From an archaeon (lineage in GTDB: Archaea > Nanobdellota > Nanobdellia > Pacearchaeales > GW2011-AR1), in the NCBI GenBank assembly GCA_018697035.1, contig JABHSE010000002.1:91160-155159 (forward strand): DNA of 64,000 nucleotides, given 5' to 3'. The translations under genes were made by a program, and so were the position numbers. The notes under the pieces were generated by a model. That model was not told the origin of the DNA. It did not search any database and worked only from the letters and a program-made list of their open reading frames with translations. Shown in pieces: positions 1 through 8,607 of the stretch. Positions within the stretch are counted from its first letter, which is position 1. The number at the start of each line of letters is the position of its first letter.

Positions 1-394
1 AAAAAACCCCATTTTCCCGACCTATTCTTCTAATTGAACTCAAGTTATCTAATTCCCCATTTTTAATTAAAATATCTCTCAAACTCTCAAATCTCGATCT
101 AAAATAACTAACAAAATCCCCAGCTTCCAGCTTCCCAGAACGCCCTTTAATATTTTTTAAAATATCAATCCCATTCTTCCTATCTCTAGATTCTTCATTC
201 TTAAGTCCTAATCTATCTTTATATTTATTTAAAATATTTTTACTCAAAATTCTCTCATTTATATGAAACCCTTTTAATTTTTTAATAATCCTTTCAACTT
301 CTTTAATTTCTAATTCAATAAAAAAATCCAATATACTCCTATCTAAAAAAAAACCACTCTCTCTGCAAATTTTTAATACATCCCGTTTTTCCAT
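1..394 (-). CDS. DNA polymerase D (PolII) small subunit DP1, N-terminal part (runs off window)
   Basis: Own translation of minus strand from ATG at 394: MEKRDVLKICRESGFFLDRSILDFFIELEIKEVERIIKKLKGFHINERIL...LDNLSSIRRIGRENGVF, open to window edge; position directly downstream of cdc6 is typical of archaeal DP1. Confidence 0.6.
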   Translation of the reverse strand, partial: MEKRDVLKICRESGFFLDRSILDFFIELEIKEVERIIKKLKGFHINERILSKNILNKYKDRLGLKNEESRDRKNGIDILKNIKGRSGKLEAGDFVSYFRSRFESLRDILIKNGELDNLSSIRRIGRENGVF

Positions 395-504
395 TTTAAA
401 ATCGGAGAATCTACAGATTAATGAATCTTGTCTCCAGTATCTAAAAAAAATCAACTTTATTTAAATACCTTCTCGAACTCCCAAAAAGTAATACTAAAAA
501 ATAA

Positions 505-1722
505 TCATAACCCCAAGGAATCAACCAAAATCGCCTCAACCTTATCAAACAAATTACTAGGAATAGCTAACCTAATCTCTCGCGTTCTCCCATGTCGACC
601 CTTAGAAATAACCTTAGCATTAACAATCCCTAACATATCAACCTCAGCAATAATATCTGAAATCCTCCGCTGTGTCAAAATATCAGTCTTCGTCCGGTCA
701 CATACATCTTGATATAAATTATAAACATCTCCTGTATAAAATCTGTCTAACTTTCCATTCTTACTTTGTTTAGTTAGTTCTAAAATAGCATATAAAACCA
801 ACTTAAACTGCTTAGGCTCACCCTCAATAATATCCAAAATCTTATCTTTCTCCATTTTCATATTAGCCAAATCAATATATTCTTCACTAATTATAGCAAC
901 TCCATCTCTCTCACTCAATTCACCTGCAATACGAAGCAAATCAAGTGCCCTCCTAGCATCTCCATGCTCCCTAGCAGCATAAGCAGCACATTTAGCCACA
1001 ACTCCATCTGCAACCACACCTTCCTTAAACGCCCCTTTACACCTCTCATTTAAAATATCCTGCAACTGAATCGCATTATAAGGATGAAAAATAAACTCTT
1101 CCTCTCCTAAACTAGATCTAACCCTAGGGTCAATATTTTCTAAAAAAGTCACCTCATTAGAAATTCCAATCAAAGAAATTTGTGCCTTACTTAACTCCTG
1201 ATTCAACCTAGTAAACGAATACAAAAAATTATCATCCATTTTTTTAATCATCTGATCCACTTCATCAAAAACAAAAACAATCAATTGCTTCTTCTTATCA
1301 ACCAACTCAATAAATTTAGCCCAAACTTGATCAGTAGGAAGGCCTGTATTAGCAATTTCCCCACCAAGTTGTCGGATTAAAGCAGCCAAAACCCTATATT
1401 CAGTATCAGCAACCTTTTTCAACTTACAATTCAAATACTCAAAATTAACCTCAACATCCAACTCTTTAGCTTTCTTTACTATCTCATTCTGAACATATTG
1501 AACTGAAAGTGTCTTTCCAGTCCCTGTCTTACCATAAACAAACAAATTACTAGGTCTATCTCCCCTTAAAACAGAAGCAAGAATAGAGGCAATCGACTTA
1601 ATCTGTTCATCACGATGCGGAATTGAATCTGGAGTATAACGAACCTGCAAAACTCCCTTATTCTTAAATAAACTATTATTAACAGCTGTATTAAAAATAC
1701 CACCAAGCTCAACTCCCATCAC
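505..1722 (-). CDS. cdc6: Orc1/Cdc6 family replication initiator AAA+ ATPase
   Basis: Walker A VYGKTGTGKT, Walker B VFVFDEVDQM, C-terminal winged helix. Confidence 0.95.
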   Translation of the reverse strand: MMGVELGGIFNTAVNNSLFKNKGVLQVRYTPDSIPHRDEQIKSIASILASVLRGDRPSNLFVYGKTGTGKTLSVQYVQNEIVKKAKELDVEVNFEYLNCKLKKVADTEYRVLAALIRQLGGEIANTGLPTDQVWAKFIELVDKKKQLIVFVFDEVDQMIKKMDDNFLYSFTRLNQELSKAQISLIGISNEVTFLENIDPRVRSSLGEEEFIFHPYNAIQLQDILNERCKGAFKEGVVADGVVAKCAAYAAREHGDARRALDLLRIAGELSERDGVAIISEEYIDLANMKMEKDKILDIIEGEPKQFKLVLYAILELTKQSKNGKLDRFYTGDVYNLYQDVCDRTKTDILTQRRISDIIAEVDMLGIVNAKVISKGRHGRTREIRLAIPSNLFDKVEAILVDSLGL

Positions 1723-2110
1723 TTAAAATAAACCTCATAATACAATCCCAGTTCAAAACTATTTAAACTTTCATATACTAAAAACATCATCTTAAAATCC
1801 TATTTAATAAAACATCCTCACCCCATCTCTTCCTGTCCACAAAATACAAAATAAAATAAAATCATCGAGGATAAAACTCAATAAACTACAATATATATAA
1901 TATAATATATATAATATATAATATAAATACTTATAAATAAAATTTAAAAAAACAAATCAAAAAAATCCTATAAACTTTTATAAAACTTTCCATAAGAAAC
2001 CATAGGGTCACACTAAAATCATAAAAAAATTCATTTATTAATAAAATCAATATAAATACTACTAAATATTAATACAAAAACCAAAGAAAGATTTATAAAC
2101 AATTTATATC
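1723..2110. promoter_or_regulatory. Candidate replication origin (AT-rich unwinding region with ORB-like elements)
   Basis: Divergent gap upstream of cdc6; (TA)-rich tract about 1890-1935; oppositely oriented G-run elements at about 1810-1842 (minus) and 1985-2013 (plus). Confidence 0.5.
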
Positions 2111-2120
2111 TAAATCAAAC

Positions 2121-2375
2121 ATGGATAAAAAACCATTTAAAACATTATTAGGGAAACAAGTAGTTACAAAAGAAGGAAAAAAACTAGGGACAATAAAAGA
2201 TATAACATTTGAGGCCCGAACAGGAGAATTAATACATATAATATTACAAAATCTAACAATATATACATCAAATCTATCATTAGAAAGAACAAAAAATAAA
2301 GAAGCATTAATCCCATATAATGCAGTAATAGCAGTAGGAGATTTCATAGTAGTATCCGAAGAAGATTTATTATAA
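2121..2375 (+). CDS. PRC-barrel domain protein
   Basis: LLGKQVVTKEGKKLGTIKDITFEARTGELIHIIL is PRC-barrel-like. Confidence 0.7.
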   Translation: MDKKPFKTLLGKQVVTKEGKKLGTIKDITFEARTGELIHIILQNLTIYTSNLSLERTKNKEALIPYNAVIAVGDFIVVSEEDLL

Positions 2376-2394
2376 AAAACAAATTAATTAAAAT

Positions 2395-2796
2395 ATGACA
2401 AATATAAAAATAATTGGCGCAAAATTTCTAGAAATAGAAGCAAAAAAAGATCCAGATTTCTCTGGAAAAATAGAATTAAAAACAAATATTCAAATTTCTT
2501 CATTAGAAAAAGTTAAAAAATCAAAAGATACACTAAAAATAACATATTTTTTTGAAATAGATTATGGAACCTTAGGTAAAATAAAACTAAAAGGTAATTT
2601 ATTTATTTTATCTGATCCAAAAACAATAAAAACAATTATAAAAAACAAAGAAAATAATGAATATAATACACCAGAATACATAAATATAACAAATTTTATA
2701 ATACAAAAGGCATCAATTAAAGCTTTTGAATTAGAAGAAGAACTAGGATTACCAATTCATATAAAATTACCAACCCTTTCTATAAAAAACGATTAA
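2395..2796 (+). CDS. hypothetical protein
   Basis: 133-aa ORF, no recognised family. Confidence 0.6.
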   Translation: MTNIKIIGAKFLEIEAKKDPDFSGKIELKTNIQISSLEKVKKSKDTLKITYFFEIDYGTLGKIKLKGNLFILSDPKTIKTIIKNKENNEYNTPEYINITNFIIQKASIKAFELEEELGLPIHIKLPTLSIKND

Positions 2797-2872
2797 AATA
2801 TTGTTTTATGAAATACTAAACTATATTTTAAAAAACAATCATAATTATAAACAAAACAATTCTTCCTAAGAT

Positions 2873-3508
2873 ATGGATCCCATAAAAGAGGCATTTAATA
2901 AAATAAAAGAAGATATATTACTCTTAAAAAATGAAATAAACAACCTAAATAAGAGGTTAAATGAAGTTCAGACAACTCCAACACATAATCAACCCATATC
3001 AACCCAACAAACCAACAAACCAACAGATTATCAGACAACTCCAACACATAATCAACCTATACAGCCTCTATATATACAAAATATACCTATTTCCACAGGA
3101 AATCAAGGGGTTCCAACAAACAAACCAACACACACACAAACAAACCAACACACACACAATACCCCCAATCTAGACTTTAAACAAGTAAATAACATATTAG
3201 ATTCATTAGATACAATAAAAAAAGAAATAAGATTTAAATTTAAACGTCTAACACCACAAGAAATGCTCATTTTTGGTACACTATACACACTTGAAAATCA
3301 AAATAATATAGAAATAACATACAAAATCATAGCTTTAGAGTTAAAATTAAGCGAATCATCAATAAGAGATTATATTAATAAACTCATAAAAAAAGGCATT
3401 CCTATTGAAAAATCAAGGAAAAATAACAAAACAATTATTTTAAAAATATCTCAAGATCTAAAGAATATAACAAATTTAAGCACCATACAGAGCCTTAGAG
3501 CGCTTTAA
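2873..3508 (+). CDS. coiled-coil / Thr-Gln-Asn-rich repeat / C-terminal HTH protein
   Basis: N-term coiled coil, TTPTHNQPI and THTQTNQHTH repeats, C-term HTH-like LTPQEMLIFGTLYTLEN...LKLSESSIRDYINKLIKKGI. Confidence 0.6.
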   Translation: MDPIKEAFNKIKEDILLLKNEINNLNKRLNEVQTTPTHNQPISTQQTNKPTDYQTTPTHNQPIQPLYIQNIPISTGNQGVPTNKPTHTQTNQHTHNTPNLDFKQVNNILDSLDTIKKEIRFKFKRLTPQEMLIFGTLYTLENQNNIEITYKIIALELKLSESSIRDYINKLIKKGIPIEKSRKNNKTIILKISQDLKNITNLSTIQSLRAL

Positions 3509-3586
3509 TTTAATAAAACAATACATTTCATCGACGACAAATTAATTTTTATAGATAAATCTAAATAAAAAACTTCCAAATAATAA

Positions 3587-3606
3587 TTATTCGTTTAAAC
3601 GAATAA
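3587..3606. repeat. 20-bp perfect palindrome TTATTCGTTTAAACGAATAA (dif-like site candidate)
   Basis: Direct reading; arms TTATTCG/CGAATAA around TTTAAA. Confidence 0.75.
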
Positions 3607-3804
3607 AATTTTAAGGAAATTACCTCACTTTTCCACCTAATATAATAACCCTAAATCTAACATATTTAGGCTAGTTTATTTTTATATGGTTTTAATATTA
3701 ACTATCTCTTTTTCTTTATTAAACCCAATCTCTCACTTTTTCACTTTATTTATCTGAAAATTCACTATTTTTATTAGAAAAATAACAAATTAACTCTCAC
3801 TTTT

Positions 3805-4401
3805 TCACTTTTTCCCCTTTTTTGATTGACTTACCTTAATTTTTACACTTTTTATAATACTATCCTTGATTTCATCGGGAACATATAGTCTTTTTTTCCC
3901 ACTAAACTCCCTAGATTCCATAATTAAATTATAATTTTTTTGTTTTATTGTATTTATTTGACCCCTAATAGTACTCTTATTCTTCCCAAGTAAAGCAGCT
4001 AGATCTTCATAACTAAGCTTCATTTCTGAATTCAATAAAGCCCAAATAATACCTCTCTCCATAACAGTAAGATTGGATAAAACGTCTGTTTGGACGTCTG
4101 TTTGGACGTCTGTTTGGACAACGCTCTGCGATGTTTGTTTAATAGTAGATGTTTGTTTCTGTTTGGACATCTGTGGACCAAAGAAAGAAATAAAATCTTT
4201 TATCTCAAGAATATCGTTTTGAATGTCTAAAAGTTGATTTTTAATATTCAAAATATCATCCTCTTGTTTTGTATGTTTACCGTCGAGATGCGTGATCCAT
4301 TCACCCACTTTATTAAAATCTTTCTTCACATGACCAAAAGAATCTTGCACATCATCCCTTAACTTTTCAATTTTCTTTTTATGTCCAAAAAAACTCCACA
4401 T
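3805..4401 (-). CDS. coiled-coil / QTDV-repeat / C-terminal HTH protein
   Basis: Start chosen at MWSFFGHKKK because TTTATAAA lies about 24 nt upstream (leaderless); QTDVQTDVQTDV linker; HTH LSYEDLAALLGKNKSTIRGQI. Confidence 0.65.
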   Translation of the reverse strand: MWSFFGHKKKIEKLRDDVQDSFGHVKKDFNKVGEWITHLDGKHTKQEDDILNIKNQLLDIQNDILEIKDFISFFGPQMSKQKQTSTIKQTSQSVVQTDVQTDVQTDVLSNLTVMERGIIWALLNSEMKLSYEDLAALLGKNKSTIRGQINTIKQKNYNLIMESREFSGKKRLYVPDEIKDSIIKSVKIKVSQSKKGKK

Positions 4402-4439
4402 CTTAACCAACTCTAAACACATTTCTTTATAAATCTTTC

Positions 4440-4640
4440 GCGTTGTCCAAACACCAAACACCACTTAACACCCACCTAAACACACAAACACCAATAAAAC
4501 ACTCATCCAAACACCATCTGTCCAAACACCAAACACCATCATTTATCGTCGATAAAAAATATAAATACCAATAAAATTCAATAAACTATAACAAGCACTC
4601 ATTAAAGGCCGTCCAAACACTAAAAAACACCAAACGACCA
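4440..4640. repeat. Iteron-like (G)TCCAAACACCA / CAAACACCA repeats upstream of the HTH gene
   Basis: TGTCCAAACACCAAACACCA occurs at about 4445 and 4509, with further CAAACACCA units between and degenerate copies to about 4640. Confidence 0.55.
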
Positions 4641-4723
4641 TATACATCTGTTCAAACACAACTATTAAAACAGCCAAAATCGAACCCCAAAAAGATTATA
4701 AACTTCAAAAACAATCAATCCAG

Positions 4724-5017
4724 ATGCAATTAAAAAAGAGATTAATGTATTCAGGAATAATCTCGGCAATAAGTTTAATCACCTCAATAATTATACCAAT
4801 TATTCCATGTAGAACTGCACCAAATATACCAAATCCAATCTATAAGTGGACACTCTGCTCATTAAATCCAGATAAGATATTACCCACAGGACACATTACA
4901 GAATACCTTGGATATACAACGGTTTTAAAGGATACATATATTTTAACTATTATTATCTCATTCATCGCAGCTATGATATTTTTCCATTACACCGCGGGAA
5001 AAAGAAAAAAAAATTAA
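4724..5017 (+). CDS. small membrane protein (2 TM)
   Basis: 97 aa with two hydrophobic segments. Confidence 0.55.
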   Translation: MQLKKRLMYSGIISAISLITSIIIPIIPCRTAPNIPNPIYKWTLCSLNPDKILPTGHITEYLGYTTVLKDTYILTIIISFIAAMIFFHYTAGKRKKN

Positions 5018-5029
5018 AAGGAGGTTAAA

Positions 5030-5221
5030 ATGCAAGACAATAGTTTAGTAGGAATTTTGACATGGATAGTAGGAATCCTGGTATCATTAGCAGTAGGCTC
5101 GGGAATGATCGATGGAACACTTTCTATACCAATGATACATTCAACAATCACAGCTGTCGCCGGCTGGGTAGTTGTAGCAGGCGCAATCATCAGCGTAATC
5201 GTATCAATTTTTAGCAAATAA
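5030..5221 (+). CDS. small membrane protein (2 TM)
   Basis: 63 aa hydrophobic; preceded by aaaaggaggttaaa Shine-Dalgarno-like sequence. Confidence 0.6.
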   Translation: MQDNSLVGILTWIVGILVSLAVGSGMIDGTLSIPMIHSTITAVAGWVVVAGAIISVIVSIFSK

Positions 5222-5516
5222 ATATATCTATATAATTTTTTTTATTTTTATTTCCAAACATCAACAACAAAAATACAATGTTCACTAACCAAACCTTAGT
5301 GCACAATCCGTCCCATGGAGACAAAATTTATTAACAAAAAGGTTCCAAAAATATTTGAAAGAAGTCAAAACCCCACAGAGTTCATATAATCTAAAAAACA
5401 CTCCAAAAACACCCAAAGTTCGTACAATATACATTATATGACGTTCTTCCAATTAAAAACGAACGGAATTAGCCCGTTTGCACAAACTATTTAATATACG
5501 AACGTCTTTTTTTTGA

Positions 5517-5978
5517 ATGGTGATAAAAATATGTAGCAATTGCTCTAAAGAAAAAGAACATCACGCAAAGGGTCTCTGTTACACCTGTTATAAAAAAATA
5601 AATTGGAAACCCAAAATCAAAAAATGCCGCCGTTGCCAAAAATCCAGAGCAATCCACGCCAAAAACCTCTGCGCCGGATGCTACAACACAACATTCCACT
5701 TAGACAAATCCAAAGCCTATAATCAACGAAAACGAAACAATATAGACCTCAAGACCTTCCGAAAAACAACTAAACAATGTGTCATATGCGAATTCGACAA
5801 AATCGTAGATATCCACCACATCGACTTAAACAAAACCAACAATTCCCCAAAAAACCTGATCGGCCTATGTCCAAACCACCACAGAATGATTCACAATCAC
5901 AACTTTCGCCCAGAACTCTTTGTAATACTAAGGCAAAAAGGCTTTGATCTCCCACTTGAAAACATCCACAAGCCCTAA
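5517..5978 (+). CDS. HNH endonuclease family protein with N-terminal zinc ribbons
   Basis: CVICEFDKIVDIHHIDLNKTNNSPKNLIGLCPNHHRMIH HNH motif plus two CxxC..CxxC modules; TATA (ttaatata) about 26 nt upstream. Confidence 0.85.
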   Translation: MVIKICSNCSKEKEHHAKGLCYTCYKKINWKPKIKKCRRCQKSRAIHAKNLCAGCYNTTFHLDKSKAYNQRKRNNIDLKTFRKTTKQCVICEFDKIVDIHHIDLNKTNNSPKNLIGLCPNHHRMIHNHNFRPELFVILRQKGFDLPLENIHKP

Positions 5979-5986
5979 AATTAAAT

Positions 5987-6021
5987 ACATCCTAACAAAT
6001 TTTAAAACATCCTAACAAATT
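5987..6021. repeat. Tandem ACATCCTAACAAATT, 20-bp period, 2 copies
   Basis: Identical 15-mers at 5987 and 6007. Confidence 0.75.
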
Positions 6022-6294
6022 CTAAGTCAAACATCCAATAAAGCACCCAACTCCAAACAAAAACGTTCTCAAACACACTTTAAAACACGAAATCAACATA
6101 ATTTATCTCAAAAACCAACAATATCCCAAAAAACACTCAAATCTTAAACGAAAAAGTGAGAGTTAGAAAAAGGCAATTTTACAGGAAAAGTGAGACAATA
6201 AATAACACTACTAAACCAAAAAAATAACAACCATATCTAACTATAAAAGTTCGCATAATAACAAAATAATAATAACAAAAATAAAACAAAATAG

Positions 6295-6314
6295 TTATTC
6301 GGTTTAACGAAAAC
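6295..6314. repeat. Second dif-like imperfect palindrome TTATTCGGTTTAACGAAAAC
   Basis: 16/20 identity to the palindrome at 3587-3606, same orientation. Confidence 0.6.
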
Positions 6315-6374
6315 AAAAAACATAGTCCCAAACATAACAATACAAGATTCTAAAATTTCAATAAACAATTAAAT

Positions 6375-6653
6375 TTATTTCCCCTTAAAACAATCCCTAC
6401 AAAGAACAGGCTTACCCTGCGTCGGCTTAAATGGAACCGTCGTAGCCCTACCGCAATCAGCGCAAACCACATTAAAGTCTCGCCTTTCCCTATTGCCGCC
6501 AAACCCACGATCTCTTCCGCCACCCCTATGGTTATCTCTACCTTTCTTAAAACACGCATCGCATTTCACAGGTCGACCCTCCGTAGGATTAAACGGAATC
6601 TCGCATTCCTCATTACATTCCGAACAAGTTGCCTTGAACATTTCTCTTTCCAT
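6375..6653 (-). CDS. tandem CxxC-x17-CxxC zinc-binding domain protein
   Basis: CSECNEECEIPFNPTEGRPVKCDAC and CADCGRATTVPFKPTQGKPVLCRDC joined by Gly/Arg-rich linker. Confidence 0.75.
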   Translation of the reverse strand: MEREMFKATCSECNEECEIPFNPTEGRPVKCDACFKKGRDNHRGGGRDRGFGGNRERRDFNVVCADCGRATTVPFKPTQGKPVLCRDCFKGK

Positions 6654-6713
6654 ATCAACATCTCAAAATATAACTATAAAAACCTTCGCATCCCAACCTA
6701 AACAGGTGACAAA

Positions 6714-7538
6714 ATGAATAACCAACAGTTCCTAAAAAAGCTCGAAATAGAGCTCAAAATCTCCAAAGCATCACCACACACAATAAAAAACTACACCAAA
6801 CAAAACCAAGTCCTCCTAGACTTCACAAAAAAAGAATCACAACAAATCACAACAGACGACATCAAATACTATCTCGCCGAAAATCTAACAACATCCGCCG
6901 CCGCAACAATAACCCTCTTTTTAGCCGCAATAAAATACGCTCATATAACAATTCTCAAAAACGACCCAACTCTAACAATCAAACGACCCAAAAAAGAAAA
7001 CCACCTCCCAACAACTCTTTCAAAGAAAGAAGTCAAACTCTTACTCTCCCAAATCAAAAATGAAAAATCAAACCTAATGATAAGCTTAATCTACGCCGCA
7101 GGATTACGGGTCTCAGAATTAACAAACCTAAAAATACAAGACCTAAATCTACCAGAAAAAATCGGCCACATTCGCCAAGCCAAAGGAAACAAAGACAGAA
7201 TATTCAACATCCCAGATTTCCTCTTTGACCAAATAGAACATCAAATAAAGAGACAAACAAAACAAAACCAAGAATACTTATTCTCAGGAAGAATCGGAAA
7301 AATATCAACAAGAAACATTCAAAAAATTGTTTCCCAAGCCGCAAAACGAGCTGATCTAAAAAACGTCCACACTCACACACTCCGACATTCCTTCGCAACC
7401 CATCTCCTAGAAGACGGAATCGACATCCGAAAAATCCAAGAACTACTAGGTCACGCAAACCTATCCACTACACAAATCTACACCCACGTTTCAAATGAAG
7501 AAATCAAAAAAATAAAATCTCCAATAGAATCATTATAA
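6714..7538 (+). CDS. Xer-like tyrosine recombinase/integrase
   Basis: AAGLRVSELTNL, HTLRHSFATHLLEDGIDIRKIQELLGHANLSTTQIYTHV catalytic motifs. Confidence 0.93.
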   Translation: MNNQQFLKKLEIELKISKASPHTIKNYTKQNQVLLDFTKKESQQITTDDIKYYLAENLTTSAAATITLFLAAIKYAHITILKNDPTLTIKRPKKENHLPTTLSKKEVKLLLSQIKNEKSNLMISLIYAAGLRVSELTNLKIQDLNLPEKIGHIRQAKGNKDRIFNIPDFLFDQIEHQIKRQTKQNQEYLFSGRIGKISTRNIQKIVSQAAKRADLKNVHTHTLRHSFATHLLEDGIDIRKIQELLGHANLSTTQIYTHVSNEEIKKIKSPIESL

Positions 7539-7539
7539 A

Positions 7540-8070
7540 ATGCCATGCAAAAAATGCGGATACACTGAAAAGAATCAAACCAAGATATTCGGGTCCCCAC
7601 TCTGCAAAATCTGCAAAACTTTCGCGCCATCAAACCCAAAAGATTTCCAAAATTACATAATCAAAAAAATAGATTGGAAAATTCTGGACACATTCAGAAT
7701 CCACGGACATGCTCCCGGAACAAAACAAAAACAAGGCATGCAGAAAATGGCGCAAATCGGCAGACTCCAAGGTAGACCACCACTAGGTTACGACGTTGTA
7801 AATGGAAACCTAATACCAAACGAAGAATCAATAAAAGTCCGATCCCTATTCACAACATTCCTAGCTCGAAACTACTCCTTAAACTCCCTCTCCAAAAACT
7901 TCTCACTATCAGTCAATGGTTTAAAAAAAATCCTAACCAATCGAACATACTTGGGAGAAATAAAATTCGACAACAAAATCCACAAAGGCGACCACCAAGC
8001 AATCATTAGCCCAGAAAGATTCTACGCTGCACAGCGAAAACTAAAAGACTATCTCAACCCAAGAAAATAA
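7540..8070 (+). CDS. Recombinase-domain (large serine recombinase C-terminal region) protein lacking the resolvase catalytic domain, with N-terminal zinc ribbon
   Basis: GRPPLGYDVVNGNLIPNEESIKVRSLFTTFLARNYSLNSLSKNF...LTNRTYLGEIKFDNKIHKGDHQAIISPERFYAAQRKL is Recombinase-domain-like; N-term CKKCGY..CKIC. Confidence 0.75.
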   Translation: MPCKKCGYTEKNQTKIFGSPLCKICKTFAPSNPKDFQNYIIKKIDWKILDTFRIHGHAPGTKQKQGMQKMAQIGRLQGRPPLGYDVVNGNLIPNEESIKVRSLFTTFLARNYSLNSLSKNFSLSVNGLKKILTNRTYLGEIKFDNKIHKGDHQAIISPERFYAAQRKLKDYLNPRK

Positions 8071-8124
8071 TTCAAAACACTTTTTAATTTATTAGTCTCA
8101 ACCTAAACATACAACAAACCCAAC

Positions 8125-8170
8125 TTCCATGAGAAATGCGCTGCCGAAGGTGGCGCAATTTTACATGGAA
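8125..8170. repeat. Hairpin family copy A
   Basis: TTCCATGAGAAATGCGCTGCCGAAGGTGGCGCAATTTTACATGGAA, folds on itself. Confidence 0.7.
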
Positions 8171-8196
8171 AAAATCAGTCAACAAAAAACCAAACC

Positions 8197-8607
8197 CTAC
8201 CTCTTAGAGCTCTGCCTATTCGCCCGAGCCTTAGAATCCCCAGGCTTACAAGCCTCTTTCCGTCGAGTATCAGCAATTAACATATTCCTATCATAAGCTA
8301 AAAAAGCATTACGAACATCATCTTTCTTCGTAAAAGCAACAATAGCTTTAGCAATAGCCAAACGTCCCGCCTCAACCTGACAAGCAATACCACCACCAGT
8401 AATATTCAAAGCAATATCAAAATCCAACTTCCCCAAAACTTCCTTCGCAATAATCAAAGGCTCACTAATCTCAAGCTGTTGCAAATTAGATAAATAAACT
8501 AAAGGCCTCTTGTTAAAAGTCACAACACCAGTCCCAGCCTCAATCGTAGCCTTAGCAACCGCAGTCTTCCGCTTTCCAGAAACAACCATCTTACTATTCA
8601 TTTTCAT
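8197..8607 (-). CDS. rps9: ribosomal protein uS9
   Basis: SGKRKTAVAKATIEAGTGVV ... C-term GDSKARANRQSSKR. Confidence 0.95.
   Translation of the reverse strand: MKMNSKMVVSGKRKTAVAKATIEAGTGVVTFNKRPLVYLSNLQQLEISEPLIIAKEVLGKLDFDIALNITGGGIACQVEAGRLAIAKAIVAFTKKDDVRNAFLAYDRNMLIADTRRKEACKPGDSKARANRQSSKR

Noticed and set aside
428-712. Plus-strand ORF overlapping cdc6, and the many other antisense ORFs over ribosomal genes (e.g. 49447-50355, 302 aa)
   Set aside because: Compositional by-products of the purine-rich coding strand of well-identified genes; low-complexity Asn/Ser/Leu/Thr translations.
2093-2347. 84-aa minus ORF antisense to the PRC-barrel gene
   Set aside because: Antisense to a recognisable PRC-barrel protein; no independent support.
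3100-3170. ACACACAAACAAACCAACACACACACA tract as a CRISPR array
   Set aside because: Short-period in-frame tandem repeat within a CDS; no spacer structure. No CRISPR array or cas gene seen in the window.
5987-6021. Tandem ACATCCTAACAAATT as CRISPR or transposon ends
   Set aside because: Only two copies with 20-bp period and a 5-bp gap; simple tandem duplication.
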